From Sphingopyxis sp. H053 (GTDB lineage Bacteria; Pseudomonadota; Alphaproteobacteria; Sphingomonadales; Sphingomonadaceae): a DNA stretch of 64,000 nucleotides. The notes under the pieces are model-generated. The model made no database searches and was not told the origin of the DNA. It saw only the letters and a list, made by a program, of their open reading frames with translations. The position numbers and the translations under genes were made by a program. Positions within the stretch are counted from its first letter, which is position 1. Each line of letters opens with the position of its first letter. This document shows positions 23,698 through 34,794 of the stretch, one piece after another. The stretch lies in contig NZ_LNRU01000009.1 in NCBI RefSeq assembly GCF_001468225.1, forward strand, positions 121,153-185,152, in the 5' to 3' direction.

Positions 23698-24210
23698 ATG
23701 AAGGATGCCGTCGAAGTGGTCGTGAACGACCGGATGCAGCAGGGGTATCGCTATTTGCGCACGGCCCCGATGGGGGAGGCGTTCGATCCCGGTTTCGAGC
23801 CCGAACTCACGCCCGCCGAGATGCTGGAACTCGGGGTGTTCTGCGGCAAATATATGACCGACTGCACCGCCGAATTCCCGGAAAGCTGGTTCAAAAACGC
23901 GAAGCTTTCACCCGAACGGGCGGACTGCTCGCTCAACTATTTCGGCATCCGCGCGAGTGTTTCCTTGCGTGTCTGGGTCCAGAAAGGCTGGATCCATCCC
24001 GATGATCCGCGCGGCTGGTTCCAATGGTATTGCCGCTATTATTCGGGACGGCGGATGCCGGGCGAGGACCATCGCCAGATCGCGCGGTGGCGCGCGTTCC
24101 GGCGCCACGCCGCGCAAGTGCGCAAGCATTGCGAACCGGGCGATCCCTTTTGCCGGCCGAAACAGCGGCAGGCGCTGCTGCAATGGGCGTACGACAGCCG
24201 GGATATCTAG
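23698..24210 (+). CDS. Conserved protein of unknown function
   Basis: A 170-residue soluble protein without signal or membrane segment. It is rich in aromatic and basic residues, with blocks LGVFCGKYMTDC, WFKNAKLSPERADCSLNYFG, DPRGWFQWYCRYYSGRR and KQRQALLQWAYDSR. I recall homologues across many phyla with the same blocks, but no assigned function. Five cysteines are present without a clear metal-binding spacing. It stands 49 bp after the regulator, on the same strand, and 74 bp before corA. Confidence 0.82.
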   Translation: MKDAVEVVVNDRMQQGYRYLRTAPMGEAFDPGFEPELTPAEMLELGVFCGKYMTDCTAEFPESWFKNAKLSPERADCSLNYFGIRASVSLRVWVQKGWIHPDDPRGWFQWYCRYYSGRRMPGEDHRQIARWRAFRRHAAQVRKHCEPGDPFCRPKQRQALLQWAYDSRDI

Positions 24211-24284
24211 CTCCGAAACCGGGCCATTTCCCTTCATCGCGGGGCGCACTATGTAAGCGCCCACTTCAACGGAGTTTTCTGCCG

Positions 24285-25256
24285 ATGCCGATTATGGCCG
24301 CCCGCGTTTATCATGACGGCAAGCTTGTCCGCGACATCGGCCCCGACGAAGCGATTCCCGAAGATTGCGACAATGGCGATTTCTTCTGGCTTGGCCTTTA
24401 CGAGCCGACGCCGGGCGAGCTCGAAGGCATCGCGAAACGCTTTGGCCTCCATCCGCTCGCGGTCGAGGATGCGCTGAAGGCGAACCAGCTGCCGAAAGTC
24501 GAGGCCTATGGCGACCAGCTGTTCGTGGTGACCCGCACCGCCAACCTCGACGCCGATATGATCCATCCGGGCGAAACCGCCTTTTTCCTCGGCCCTCATT
24601 TCTTCGTCAGCGTCCGTCACGGGTCGGCGCGCACGCACACCGACATCCGCGCACGCCTCGAAACCTTGCCCGGCAAGCTGGCCCACGGTCCCGATTATGT
24701 CCTCTATGCGGTGCTCGATTTCATCGTCGATGGCTATTTCCCCGTTATCGACGCAATCGAGGACCGGATGCTGACGGTCGAGGAAAGCGTGATGGACACG
24801 CCGCTCGACGCCGCCGAAATCCGGCATCTCTATTCGCAGCGGCACGAGATCATCCGCTTTCAGCGCCTCGTCGGGATGATGAAGGAAGTCGCCGGTCGGC
24901 TCGCGACCGACGATGATCTTCCCAATGTCGATCCCGCGGTGCGTCCTTTCTTCCGCGACATCTGGGACCATGTGCAGCGCGCCGAGTTCCGCCTGACCGG
25001 ACTGCGCGATATTGCTGCGTCGGTGATCGAAACCAATGGCATGCTCGAACAGCAGCGCCAGGGCGTCATCACGCGCCAGCTCGCCGCCTGGGCGGCGATC
25101 CTGGCCGTGCCGACCGCGATTGCCGGCATCTATGGCATGAATTTCGAACATATGCCCGAACTCGGCTGGACCTTTGGTTATCCGATGGTCGTCGGCACGA
25201 TCGCGGTGATCTGCGCGCTCCTCTTCTGGCGGTTCAAACGCATCGGCTGGCTCTGA
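24285..25256 (+). CDS. corA: CorA-family magnesium/cobalt transporter
   Basis: A 323-residue CorA-type channel: an N-terminal cytoplasmic alpha/beta domain, long helices (HLYSQRHEIIRFQRLVGMMK), and two C-terminal membrane segments with the selectivity signature YGMNFEHMPE between them. It moves Mg2+ (sometimes Co2+ or Zn2+) into the cell. The start at 24285 has GGAG ten bases upstream; a longer reading from 24024 overlaps the previous gene and is rejected. Confidence 0.94.
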   Translation: MPIMAARVYHDGKLVRDIGPDEAIPEDCDNGDFFWLGLYEPTPGELEGIAKRFGLHPLAVEDALKANQLPKVEAYGDQLFVVTRTANLDADMIHPGETAFFLGPHFFVSVRHGSARTHTDIRARLETLPGKLAHGPDYVLYAVLDFIVDGYFPVIDAIEDRMLTVEESVMDTPLDAAEIRHLYSQRHEIIRFQRLVGMMKEVAGRLATDDDLPNVDPAVRPFFRDIWDHVQRAEFRLTGLRDIAASVIETNGMLEQQRQGVITRQLAAWAAILAVPTAIAGIYGMNFEHMPELGWTFGYPMVVGTIAVICALLFWRFKRIGWL

Positions 25257-25325
25257 CTCGCGCGTCTTGCTTGCCAGCGGTGGCGGCTTGTGGCAGGGCG
25301 CACGTCCCGCTGATGGCGACATCAG

Positions 25326-25401
25326 GGGCGCTTAGCTCAGTTGGTAGAGCATCTCGTTTACACCGAGAGGGTCGGCGGTTCGAGCCCGTCAGCGCCCACC
25401 A
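25326..25401 (+). tRNA. tRNA-Val (anticodon UAC), CCA encoded
   Basis: A complete cloverleaf: acceptor GGGCGCT (25326-25332) pairs with AGCGCCC (25391-25397); the D-loop has AGCTCAGTTGGTAGAGC; the anticodon stem is TCTCG/CGAGA with loop TTTACAC, giving anticodon TAC at 25359-25361; the T-arm has GGTTCGAGCCC. The discriminator A is followed by an encoded CCA. No integrase or repeat flanks it. Confidence 0.98.
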
Positions 25402-25464
25402 CGAACCTTCCTTGTCATCGCGCGTTGCGCCTTTACCGCCGATGATGGCGTGAAAGGAAATCCG

Positions 25465-25962
25465 ATGCCGTGCGAACTCAAAGGCTCGTGCCGGTGCGGC
25501 GCGATACGCTTTTCGATGCAGAGCCACACGCCCGTGCCGTACGAGCTTTGCTATTGCTCGATTTGCCGGAAACAGCAGGGTGGCGGGGGCTATGCGATCA
25601 ACCTCGGTGCGGACGCGCGGTCGCTGAAGGTCGAGGGCGAGGAGAATCTGGGCCTCTATCGCGCGCGGATCGAAGATGACGAGCATGGCCGGTGCGAGGT
25701 TTCGAGCGGCGAACGACGGTTCTGCCGCTTATGCGGGTCGGCGCTGTGGCTCTATGACCCGACTTGGCCCGACCTCATCCATCCCTTTGCGAGCGCGATC
25801 GATTCGCCGCTGCCGGTGCCGCCATCGCGCGTCCATCTGATGCTCAAATATAAGGCGGATTGGGTCGAACCCGGCATCGGGCCCGACGATGCGGCGTTCG
25901 ATCTCTATCCCGAAAAATCGATCGAGGAATGGCATAGGGACGCGGGCGTCTGGGTCGCTTGA
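25465..25962 (+). CDS. GFA-family (glutathione-dependent formaldehyde-activating-like) zinc protein
   Basis: A 165-residue protein with the GFA zinc-binding pattern: GSCRCGAIRF, CYCSICRK and FCRLCGSALW. The family includes formaldehyde-glutathione adduct enzymes and centromere-associated proteins; most bacterial members lack a tested function. The start at 25465 has AAAGGA six bases upstream, better than the GTG at 25450. It lies just after the tRNA gene and 50 bp before the amidohydrolase. Confidence 0.9.
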   Translation: MPCELKGSCRCGAIRFSMQSHTPVPYELCYCSICRKQQGGGGYAINLGADARSLKVEGEENLGLYRARIEDDEHGRCEVSSGERRFCRLCGSALWLYDPTWPDLIHPFASAIDSPLPVPPSRVHLMLKYKADWVEPGIGPDDAAFDLYPEKSIEEWHRDAGVWVA

Positions 25963-26012
25963 TCTCGCCGCCGATGGGGTTAAGGGACGCCTATTCGAAA
26001 AAGGTCGCTGCC

Positions 26013-27470
26013 ATGAAATATCTGCTTTCCGCTCTTGTCCCCGCTCTGCTCGCTTTTGCTCCGCCGGCGTTCGCCGCGCCGAAACAGGGCGATGTCGTCA
26101 TCCGCCATGTGACGATCGTCGATGTCGAGGCGGCGAAGACGATCGCTGGGCAGGCGGTGGTGCTGAAGGGCGACGATATCGTCGCGGTCGGCGCCGATGC
26201 GGTCATCGCAAAGGACTGGCACGCGGCGCGGACGATCGAGGGCAAGGGAGGCTATCTGATCCCCGGCCTGTGGGACATGCACGTCCATTTCGGTGGCGGG
26301 CCCGAGCTGATCGAAGAGAATAAGGCTTTGCTGCCGCTCTATGTCGCGAACGGCATCACGACGATCCGCGACTGTTCGGGAGATCTGCCCGAGCAGGTGC
26401 TCGCCTGGCGCGGCGAGATTGCGGCGGGCAGCCTGTTCGGGCCGCGGCTGCTGACGTCGGGGGCAAAGATCGAGGGGATCGCGCCGGTCTGGAAAGGGAC
26501 GATCGAGGTCGGCAGCACCGCCGATGTCGACGCCGCGCTCGATCGGCTGAAAAACCGCGACAAGGTCGATTTCGTCAAGATTACCGACAGCACGCTGAAA
26601 CCCGAACTGTTTCTCTATGCGTTGACCAAGGCCAAGGCGCTTGGGCTGCGCACGTCGGGGCATATCCCGATGGCGCTGACGGTCGATCAGGCGGTCGACG
26701 CCGGGATCAGCTCGATCGAGCATCTCGACTATGCCTATAACGCCGGGGCGAAGGATGAGGCCGCGATCGCCGCCGATTTCGCCGCGAAGCGCATCGACCG
26801 CGCCGAAGCGAACCGCCGGCTCGATGCCGGTTTCGACCGCGACACCGCGATGGCTGCATACCGCCGCTTCGCCGCGAAGGGCGTGTTCGTCACCCCGACG
26901 CTGAACGGCAGCCGCATCATCGCCTATCTCGACCGCGACGATCATTCGAAGGATGCGGGCCTCGCCTATATCGGGCCCAAGCTGCGCAAGACCTATGACT
27001 GGCGGATCGAGCGCGCGGCGAAGGCCGACGCCGCGGCCATCGCGGCGCGCCACAAGCAGATCGAGGATATCGCGACGATCCTGCCGATGCTCGCCGAAGC
27101 CGGCGTGCCGATCATCGCGGGGACCGACGCGGGTTTCCTCAACAGCTTCAACTATCCGGGTTTTGGGCTGCACGACGAGATCGAGCTGTTCCAGCAGAAG
27201 GGACTGACCCCGGCGCAGGCGCTCGCCTCGGCAACGCGCGCGGGTCCGGCGTGGTTCGGCCAGCTTGATCGTTACGGCGCGATCAAGCCCGGCATGGCTG
27301 CCGATCTGGTGTTGCTGACGAAGAATCCGCTCGAGGATATCGCCGCGACGCGCGCCATCGACACGGTGGTGATGCGCGGGACGGTTCAGGATCGCGCGGC
27401 GCTCGACAAGATGCTGGCCGATTCGCGCGCGAAGGTTACGGCGTGGAATGCCGGGGCGGCCAAGCCCTAA
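26013..27470 (+). CDS. Exported amidohydrolase (imidazolonepropionase/prolidase-like)
   Basis: A 485-residue metal-dependent hydrolase with a signal peptide (MKYLLSALVPALLAFAPPAFA). Metal ligand motifs: DMHVHFG, KITDSTLKPE (candidate bridging Lys), SGHIPMAL, SSIEHLDY and GTDAGFLNS. Members of this group in related bacteria cleave dipeptides or cyclic amides in the periplasm. The start at 26013 is chosen for the signal peptide. Its stop overlaps the convergent membrane-protein gene by four bases. Confidence 0.9.
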   Translation: MKYLLSALVPALLAFAPPAFAAPKQGDVVIRHVTIVDVEAAKTIAGQAVVLKGDDIVAVGADAVIAKDWHAARTIEGKGGYLIPGLWDMHVHFGGGPELIEENKALLPLYVANGITTIRDCSGDLPEQVLAWRGEIAAGSLFGPRLLTSGAKIEGIAPVWKGTIEVGSTADVDAALDRLKNRDKVDFVKITDSTLKPELFLYALTKAKALGLRTSGHIPMALTVDQAVDAGISSIEHLDYAYNAGAKDEAAIAADFAAKRIDRAEANRRLDAGFDRDTAMAAYRRFAAKGVFVTPTLNGSRIIAYLDRDDHSKDAGLAYIGPKLRKTYDWRIERAAKADAAAIAARHKQIEDIATILPMLAEAGVPIIAGTDAGFLNSFNYPGFGLHDEIELFQQKGLTPAQALASATRAGPAWFGQLDRYGAIKPGMAADLVLLTKNPLEDIAATRAIDTVVMRGTVQDRAALDKMLADSRAKVTAWNAGAAKP

Positions 27471-27742
27471 GGAGTGATGGCGCGCGCCGCTTGCCGGGCG
27501 CGCCAGACGCTCCAAAGGGTGAACAGCCCCATCGCGGCCCAGATGACATTGAGGACCGCCGACGGGATCGCGCCATTATAACCCGAATTGACGATGAAGC
27601 CGCCCGCGCCGACGACATTCATCCACTGATAGAGATAGCTGCGTCCGTCGAGCCTGCCGAGCGACAGCAGGATATAGGCGGCGAGGATGATTGCGGCGGC
27701 CGCCCAGCCGATGATTTCGATGACGATGACTTCGGCGCTCAT
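27467..27742 (-). CDS. CBU_0592-like small membrane protein
   Basis: A 91-residue protein with three hydrophobic segments (IIGWAAAAIILAAYILLSLG; MNVVGAGGFIVNSGY; VLNVIWAAMGLFTLWSVW). It matches the small family of SemiSWEET/PQ-loop-like proteins often labelled CBU_0592; no transport activity is established. The start at 27740-27742 has GAGGA five bases upstream. It converges with the amidohydrolase gene. Confidence 0.78.
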   Translation of the reverse strand: MSAEVIVIEIIGWAAAAIILAAYILLSLGRLDGRSYLYQWMNVVGAGGFIVNSGYNGAIPSAVLNVIWAAMGLFTLWSVWRARQAARAITP

Positions 27743-27760
27743 GCGCTTCCTCTCCAAATG

Positions 27761-27790
27761 AAAACGCCCGCCCCGGTGAGGGGGCGGGCG
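27761..27790 (-). terminator. Rho-independent terminator downstream of acnA
   Basis: A perfect 10-bp stem, CGCCCGCCCC (27765-27774) and GGGGCGGGCG (27781-27790), with a six-base loop; on the minus strand it is followed by TTTT. It sits 26 bp past the acnA stop codon. A T-run on the other side also allows plus-strand activity. Confidence 0.85.
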
Positions 27791-27815
27791 CTTTTAGCAT
27801 CAGCTGTCTGCGGCG

Positions 27816-30488
<2,673 letters not shown>

Positions 30489-30634
30489 AGGATTGCAGTC
30501 CCCATGTTGGCGCGGCGGGGAATGACTGTCCGATGGCGAAGCGGGAGAGCGGGGCCAACGGGAGTCGCACGCGCGGGTTTATGTTGGCGCCGCCTTACGC
30601 CGAGGGTGGGGAAATGCAAGGGGGTGGGCGGCGG

Positions 30635-31234
30635 CTATCGCGGCAGGACCACCTCGACGCGGCGATTCCGTGCGCGGCCGGCGGCTTCATCCTTTCCGTC
30701 GGCGGTTTGATTTGCCGCGATCGGGTCGGTTTCGCCCTTGCCCGACACGCGGAACGCGCGCTGGCGCACCCCGACCTGGCTCGCGAACCAGTCGGCGACG
30801 GTGCGCGCCCGCTTTTCGGACAGGCGCAGGTTATAGGCGTCGTCGCCCTTGGCGTCGCTATGGCCGATCACTTCGATGGCGCCCGGCGGCGCCTTGCGGA
30901 CCAGTTCGGCCGCCTTTTGCAACTCGGCCTCCGCACCGGGGGTCAGATCGGCCTTGTCGAATTCGAACAGCGCATCGGCGGGCAGGTCGACGATCGTGGC
31001 GGTGTCGGTGACGCGAATGTTCAGCCCGCTGACGTCGCCTTTCAGGTCACTGACCGTTCCCGTCATCGCGCTTCCCGGTCCGCCCCCGGCGGTGGGTTGT
31101 GCGTCGGCTGCGACGGGGGCGGAGGTCGTCCCGGCCCCCGTAGCCGCATCGCCGGCAGGGGCATCGCCGCCGCCGCCCGGTGAACAGGCGGCGAGCAGCG
31201 CGGCGCCGATCGACAGCGAGGCAAGACGCATCAT
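30635..31234 (-). CDS. OmpA-family lipoprotein (peptidoglycan-associated)
   Basis: A 199-residue lipoprotein: signal MMRLASLSIGAALLAAC with the lipobox LLAAC, a Gly/Ala/Thr-rich linker, and a C-terminal OmpA domain (FEFDKADLTPGAEAEL, IEVIGHSDAKGDDAYNLRLS, RARNRRVEV) that binds peptidoglycan. Asp and Arg of the diaminopimelate-binding site are retained (HSDAKG, NLRLSEKRA). It is the second gene of a pair; the start overlaps the upstream stop (ATGA). Confidence 0.92.
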   Translation of the reverse strand: MMRLASLSIGAALLAACSPGGGGDAPAGDAATGAGTTSAPVAADAQPTAGGGPGSAMTGTVSDLKGDVSGLNIRVTDTATIVDLPADALFEFDKADLTPGAEAELQKAAELVRKAPPGAIEVIGHSDAKGDDAYNLRLSEKRARTVADWFASQVGVRQRAFRVSGKGETDPIAANQTADGKDEAAGRARNRRVEVVLPR

Positions 31235-31770
31235 CGCGTGACCGGTATCCCGTCGAACGGGCCGACTTTCGGGAGGTTGATCGACACGGTCTTGCTGGTC
31301 GCGGGCGGCGCGGGGAATTTGGCCCAGATCACGCCGGGCTTGATCTCGCATTCGGTGTTCAGGCTGTTTCCGCCGACGTTCGACGCCATCCATTCGCCGG
31401 CATTGTCCTTGAGCACGCCCAGCCGTTGCGACGTGGCATCGTCGATCACGCTGATCTTTTGCACGTCGAAGGATTCGCTGTTGATCTTCTCGTCGCTCGA
31501 GCAGCGCAGCGTCACGGTCAATATGTCGCCGGTGACTGCAACTTTCATCAGGTCGACCTGCGATCCGTCAGGTCCCGGCTGGCTCTGGATTGCAACTTGC
31601 GCGGGCATGCGTGCGACGGGGGCTTCGTCCTGCGGCGCGGTGACCGCTTCGCGCGTGACGCCCGACTCGGGCGCGGCCGCCGTGTCCGGGGTCGACGGCG
31701 CCTCGCTGACGTCGCAGCCCGCGAGCGCGATTCCGGTCACAGCAAGGAAAGTAACATGCAGAATATTCAC
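31231..31770 (-). CDS. Putative lipoprotein of unknown function
   Basis: A 179-residue protein with a lipoprotein signal (MNILHVTFLAVTGIALAGC; lipobox ALAGC), a Ser/Thr/Pro/Ala-rich linker and a C-terminal beta-rich domain with two more cysteines (TLRCSSDEK, NTECEIKPG). I do not recognise the domain. It is translationally coupled to the OmpA-like lipoprotein downstream, so the two may work together at the outer membrane. Divergent from the RidA gene, with about 150 bp between. Confidence 0.82.
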   Translation of the reverse strand: MNILHVTFLAVTGIALAGCDVSEAPSTPDTAAAPESGVTREAVTAPQDEAPVARMPAQVAIQSQPGPDGSQVDLMKVAVTGDILTVTLRCSSDEKINSESFDVQKISVIDDATSQRLGVLKDNAGEWMASNVGGNSLNTECEIKPGVIWAKFPAPPATSKTVSINLPKVGPFDGIPVTR

Positions 31771-31923
31771 CGATAAATCTCCGTCCCTATTTGGATAGGG
31801 GACCTACGTTTTACCAAGGCGAGGGTTCCCGGCGAGTGATACGTGCCCGGCGTTAGGGGCTAGCCATCGCGGCTGCCCGCTGTCAGGCTCGGGTGCCACG
31901 GGCTGGAAATGGGGGTGCGGTGC

Positions 31924-32391
31924 ATGCGAAGGATGATGATGGCGGCGATGGCTGCGATGGCGGCGGGGCTGGTCGCCGCGCCAGCAGCGGCGCGCGAGAC
32001 GGACAAGGTGCTCATGTCCGAGCACCCCCAGGGACGCGCATTTCAGGAAGCGGTGGGCTATGCCGATGCGGTGATCGCGGGCGATACCATTTATCTGTCG
32101 GGCGTGGTCGCGGGAATGGCAAAGGGCGAGACCGACCTCGCGGCCGGATATGATCGCGCCTTCAAGGGGATCGCCGCGACGCTGGCGCGCGCGGGGGCGA
32201 GCTGGGACGATGTCGTCGATATCACGACCTTTCACACCGACCTCGCCGCGCACATCGACGGCTTTGCGGCGGTGAAGAACAAATATGTGAAGGCCCCCTT
32301 TCCGGCGTGGACCGCGATCGGCGTGTCGCGGCTGTACGAGCCGACCGCAGTGGTCGAGATCAAGGTGGTGGCGGTGAAGCCCCGGAAATAG
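31924..32391 (+). CDS. Exported RidA/YjgF-family protein
   Basis: A 155-residue RidA-fold protein with an N-terminal signal peptide (MRRMMMAAMAAMAAGLVAAPAAARE), which is unusual since RidA deaminates enamine/imine intermediates in the cytoplasm. Family motifs: GDTIYLSGVVA, GASWDDVVDITTFHTD and PAWTAIGVSRLYEPTAVVEI. The conserved Arg is in the GVSRLYEP segment. The start at 31924 keeps the signal; 31909 is an alternative. Role outside the cytoplasm is unknown. Confidence 0.87.
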   Translation: MRRMMMAAMAAMAAGLVAAPAAARETDKVLMSEHPQGRAFQEAVGYADAVIAGDTIYLSGVVAGMAKGETDLAAGYDRAFKGIAATLARAGASWDDVVDITTFHTDLAAHIDGFAAVKNKYVKAPFPAWTAIGVSRLYEPTAVVEIKVVAVKPRK

Positions 32392-32400
32392 CCCGGCGGC

Positions 32401-33582
32401 TCAGCTTCCGCCCGCGGCGAGGCGCACCGGCTTGGGGGTGAAGGTGCGGACGCGGTTGCGGCCCGTGCGTTTGGCTTCGTAGAGCGCCTGGTCGGCCTCC
32501 TGCATCAAGGCCGAGAGCGTCGTGCCGGGGGCGCCGATCGCGAGGCCGATGCTGGTCGTCGGGCAGAGCTGTTCCGGGATGCGGTCGGCGCACGCGGCCT
32601 GCAGCCCGACGCGGACCGCCTCGGCGAGCTGGCGCGCGGCCTCGATGCTCGCGCCGGGGACGAGCAGCGCGAATTCCTCGCCGCCGATGCGGCCCGCGAT
32701 CATGCCGGCGGGGCCGATGGCGCGGACATGCGCGCCGAACGCGGCGATGATCGCGTCGCCGACCGCGTGGCCGTGATTGTCGTTGACCCGTTTGAAATGG
32801 TCGAGGTCGGCGATCATCAGCGCGACGGGGGCATGCTCGTCGATGCAGCGGCGGAGCGCCGCACCCGCCTGCGCCTCGAACCCGCGGCGGTTGAGCAGAC
32901 CCGACAGATTGTCGTCGTCGGCCTCGCGGCGGAGCTCGGCGATCTGGTCGATTGCGACCGCGACCATCAGGCTGATCGCCGCGACGATCGACACCATCGC
33001 CTGGCTGAACTGGACGGTGGTCCAGTAAACCGACTGCTGGAAGCCGACATAATTGTCGAAGCCGCCGACGAGCGAGAGCAGCACGATCGGGCGGACGATG
33101 AGATTGAGCGCCGAGATCGCCGCGACCCAGAACAGCACGCGGTCGATGAGATAGGGCTTTTCGATCGGCCAGAGCGACTTGACGATCATCGCGGCGATGA
33201 GGCCCGCGCCGGTGCTGATCGACAGGATGCGCGCGGCGATGCTTGGCTGGACGAGCAGGAACCAGGTGAAGACGGAGATCGAGATCGCGGTCGTTACCGC
33301 CATTGCGCGCCAGGGGATCGGCAGGCCGTAGCGCTTGATGATCGCCGCGGCGAAGAGCACGCCGGTGGCGAGAAAGCCAAGATTGGCGGGCAGGCGCTGC
33401 AATTCCATCGGCAGCACCGGACCGACGTCCTGGATCATGAAGGCGATCGCCGACGCGGTATAGGCGCCCGCCGCATAGGCGACATAGCGTTCGCGGCGGT
33501 TCAGCCAGAGCAGGAAAAAGGCAGTGGCGAACAGCAGGCCGATGCCCGGGTTGAGCAGCGAGATGAAAAATTGTCCGTTCAC
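32401..33582 (-). CDS. Membrane-bound diguanylate cyclase (GGDEF)
   Basis: A 393-residue protein with about six N-terminal membrane segments (residues 5-210) and a C-terminal GGDEF domain. The active-site motif is GGEEF (300-304), with DLDHFKRVND and AVGDAI upstream, so synthesis of cyclic di-GMP is likely. The inhibitory RxxD site five residues before GGEEF is absent (PAGM region), so product inhibition there is not expected. The sensed signal is unknown. It follows the LacI gene by 102 bp on the same strand. Confidence 0.93.
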   Translation of the reverse strand: MNGQFFISLLNPGIGLLFATAFFLLWLNRRERYVAYAAGAYTASAIAFMIQDVGPVLPMELQRLPANLGFLATGVLFAAAIIKRYGLPIPWRAMAVTTAISISVFTWFLLVQPSIAARILSISTGAGLIAAMIVKSLWPIEKPYLIDRVLFWVAAISALNLIVRPIVLLSLVGGFDNYVGFQQSVYWTTVQFSQAMVSIVAAISLMVAVAIDQIAELRREADDDNLSGLLNRRGFEAQAGAALRRCIDEHAPVALMIADLDHFKRVNDNHGHAVGDAIIAAFGAHVRAIGPAGMIAGRIGGEEFALLVPGASIEAARQLAEAVRVGLQAACADRIPEQLCPTTSIGLAIGAPGTTLSALMQEADQALYEAKRTGRNRVRTFTPKPVRLAAGGS

Positions 33583-33684
33583 ACTACCGCTTTCTGCCCC
33601 CGCCCCCTGGGGTAGCAGCGCCTTGGATAACGAATTGTTACTTTTCGGGGAGTTAAGTCACGGTAACGCCCCAGAACGGGACAC

Positions 33685-34689
33685 TCAGGCGGTCCCGCGC
33701 ACCACGAGATGGACGGGGATGCGGGTGCCGCTGCGCGTGCGTTCGTCATCCTCGAGCGCCATCGCGACGAGCGCTTCGCCCGCGGCATCGAGGTCGGGTT
33801 CGAGCGTGGTGAGCGCCGGGTCGGCGAGGGTGCCGGCGCGGATGCCGTCGAAGCCGATCAGCGCGACATCCTCGGGTACGCGGCGCCCCGCATCCTTCAG
33901 GCCCTGCAAGACGCCGAGCGCGAGCATGTCCGAGGCCGCGAAGATCGCGTCGGTGTCGGGGTGTGCCTCGAGTAGCGCCTGCACCGCGGCGACGCCCTGC
34001 GCGTGGCGGTCGGCGGCGGCGGGCGGCTCGGCGACGATCGCGGTCAGGCCGTGCGCCGCGAGCGCGGCCGAAAAGCCGTCGCGGCGTTCGTCGAACTGGC
34101 GCTGCGGCGACTGCTGCGGCCCGACGAAGGCAATACGGCGGCGGCCGGTCTTGATGAAATGTTCGGCCGCGAGCTGTCCGCCGATGTCGTTTTCGCTGCG
34201 CATCCAGTGGAACGGGCTGCCGGGGCTGCCCCAGCAGACGAAGTCGAGCCCCGACGCCTGCGCCTGCGCGAAATAGTCCCACGCCGGGCGGTTGCTGGTC
34301 GTGCCAATGACGATCATCGCGTCGGCGAGGCCGGAGGCCACGAAATCGGCGCGGAAATTGTCGGGATTTTCCTGGAACGAGACGAGCAGGTTGAACCCGC
34401 GTGCCGAGGTTGCAGCGGCGATGCTTCCGAGCAGCGCGAAATAAAAGGGGTTGATCGCGCTGCGGTCCTCGCCGGGGCGGCAGATGGTGACGAGCGCGAT
34501 CGTCTCGCTGCTCTTGAGGCGCAGTGACGAGGCGTGGCGGTCGACGACATAGCCGAGTTCGCGCGCCGCGGCGGAGACGCGCGCGCGCGTTTCGGCGTTG
34601 ACGCCGGGGCTGTTGCGGAGCGCACGCGAAACGGTCGATTGCGACACGCCGGCGCGCTCGGCAACGTCGAACGATGTGGGACGCAGCAT
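33685..34689 (-). CDS. LacI-family transcriptional regulator
   Basis: A 334-residue LacI/GalR-type repressor: HTH and hinge helix at the N-terminus (TSFDVAERAGVSQSTVSRAL, then LGYVVDRHASSLRL), then a periplasmic-binding-protein-like effector domain (NPFYFALLGSI, DMLALGVLQGL, ALIGFDGI). The ligand is probably a sugar or related compound. I place the start at the ATG 34687-34689, with AAGGTG nine bases before; longer in-frame starts exist. It follows DUF2891 on the same strand by 105 bp; whether it controls that locus is unknown. Confidence 0.9.
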   Translation of the reverse strand: MLRPTSFDVAERAGVSQSTVSRALRNSPGVNAETRARVSAAARELGYVVDRHASSLRLKSSETIALVTICRPGEDRSAINPFYFALLGSIAAATSARGFNLLVSFQENPDNFRADFVASGLADAMIVIGTTSNRPAWDYFAQAQASGLDFVCWGSPGSPFHWMRSENDIGGQLAAEHFIKTGRRRIAFVGPQQSPQRQFDERRDGFSAALAAHGLTAIVAEPPAAADRHAQGVAAVQALLEAHPDTDAIFAASDMLALGVLQGLKDAGRRVPEDVALIGFDGIRAGTLADPALTTLEPDLDAAGEALVAMALEDDERTRSGTRIPVHLVVRGTA

Positions 34690-34794
34690 CTTTCCGTTCA
34701 CCTTGGCCTTCTCTCCCCCCCTTGCGCCGTCTCTCGCCGCGAGGGCGGGGCTTGTCAATCGGCGAGGCCGCCCGTCTCTTTCCGGAACGACGGT

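Noticed and set aside
25326..25401. tRNA-Val as a possible integration site
   Set aside because: No integrase, direct repeat of the tRNA 3' end or foreign-looking DNA lies on either side; the only integrase is 24 kb away next to trmB.
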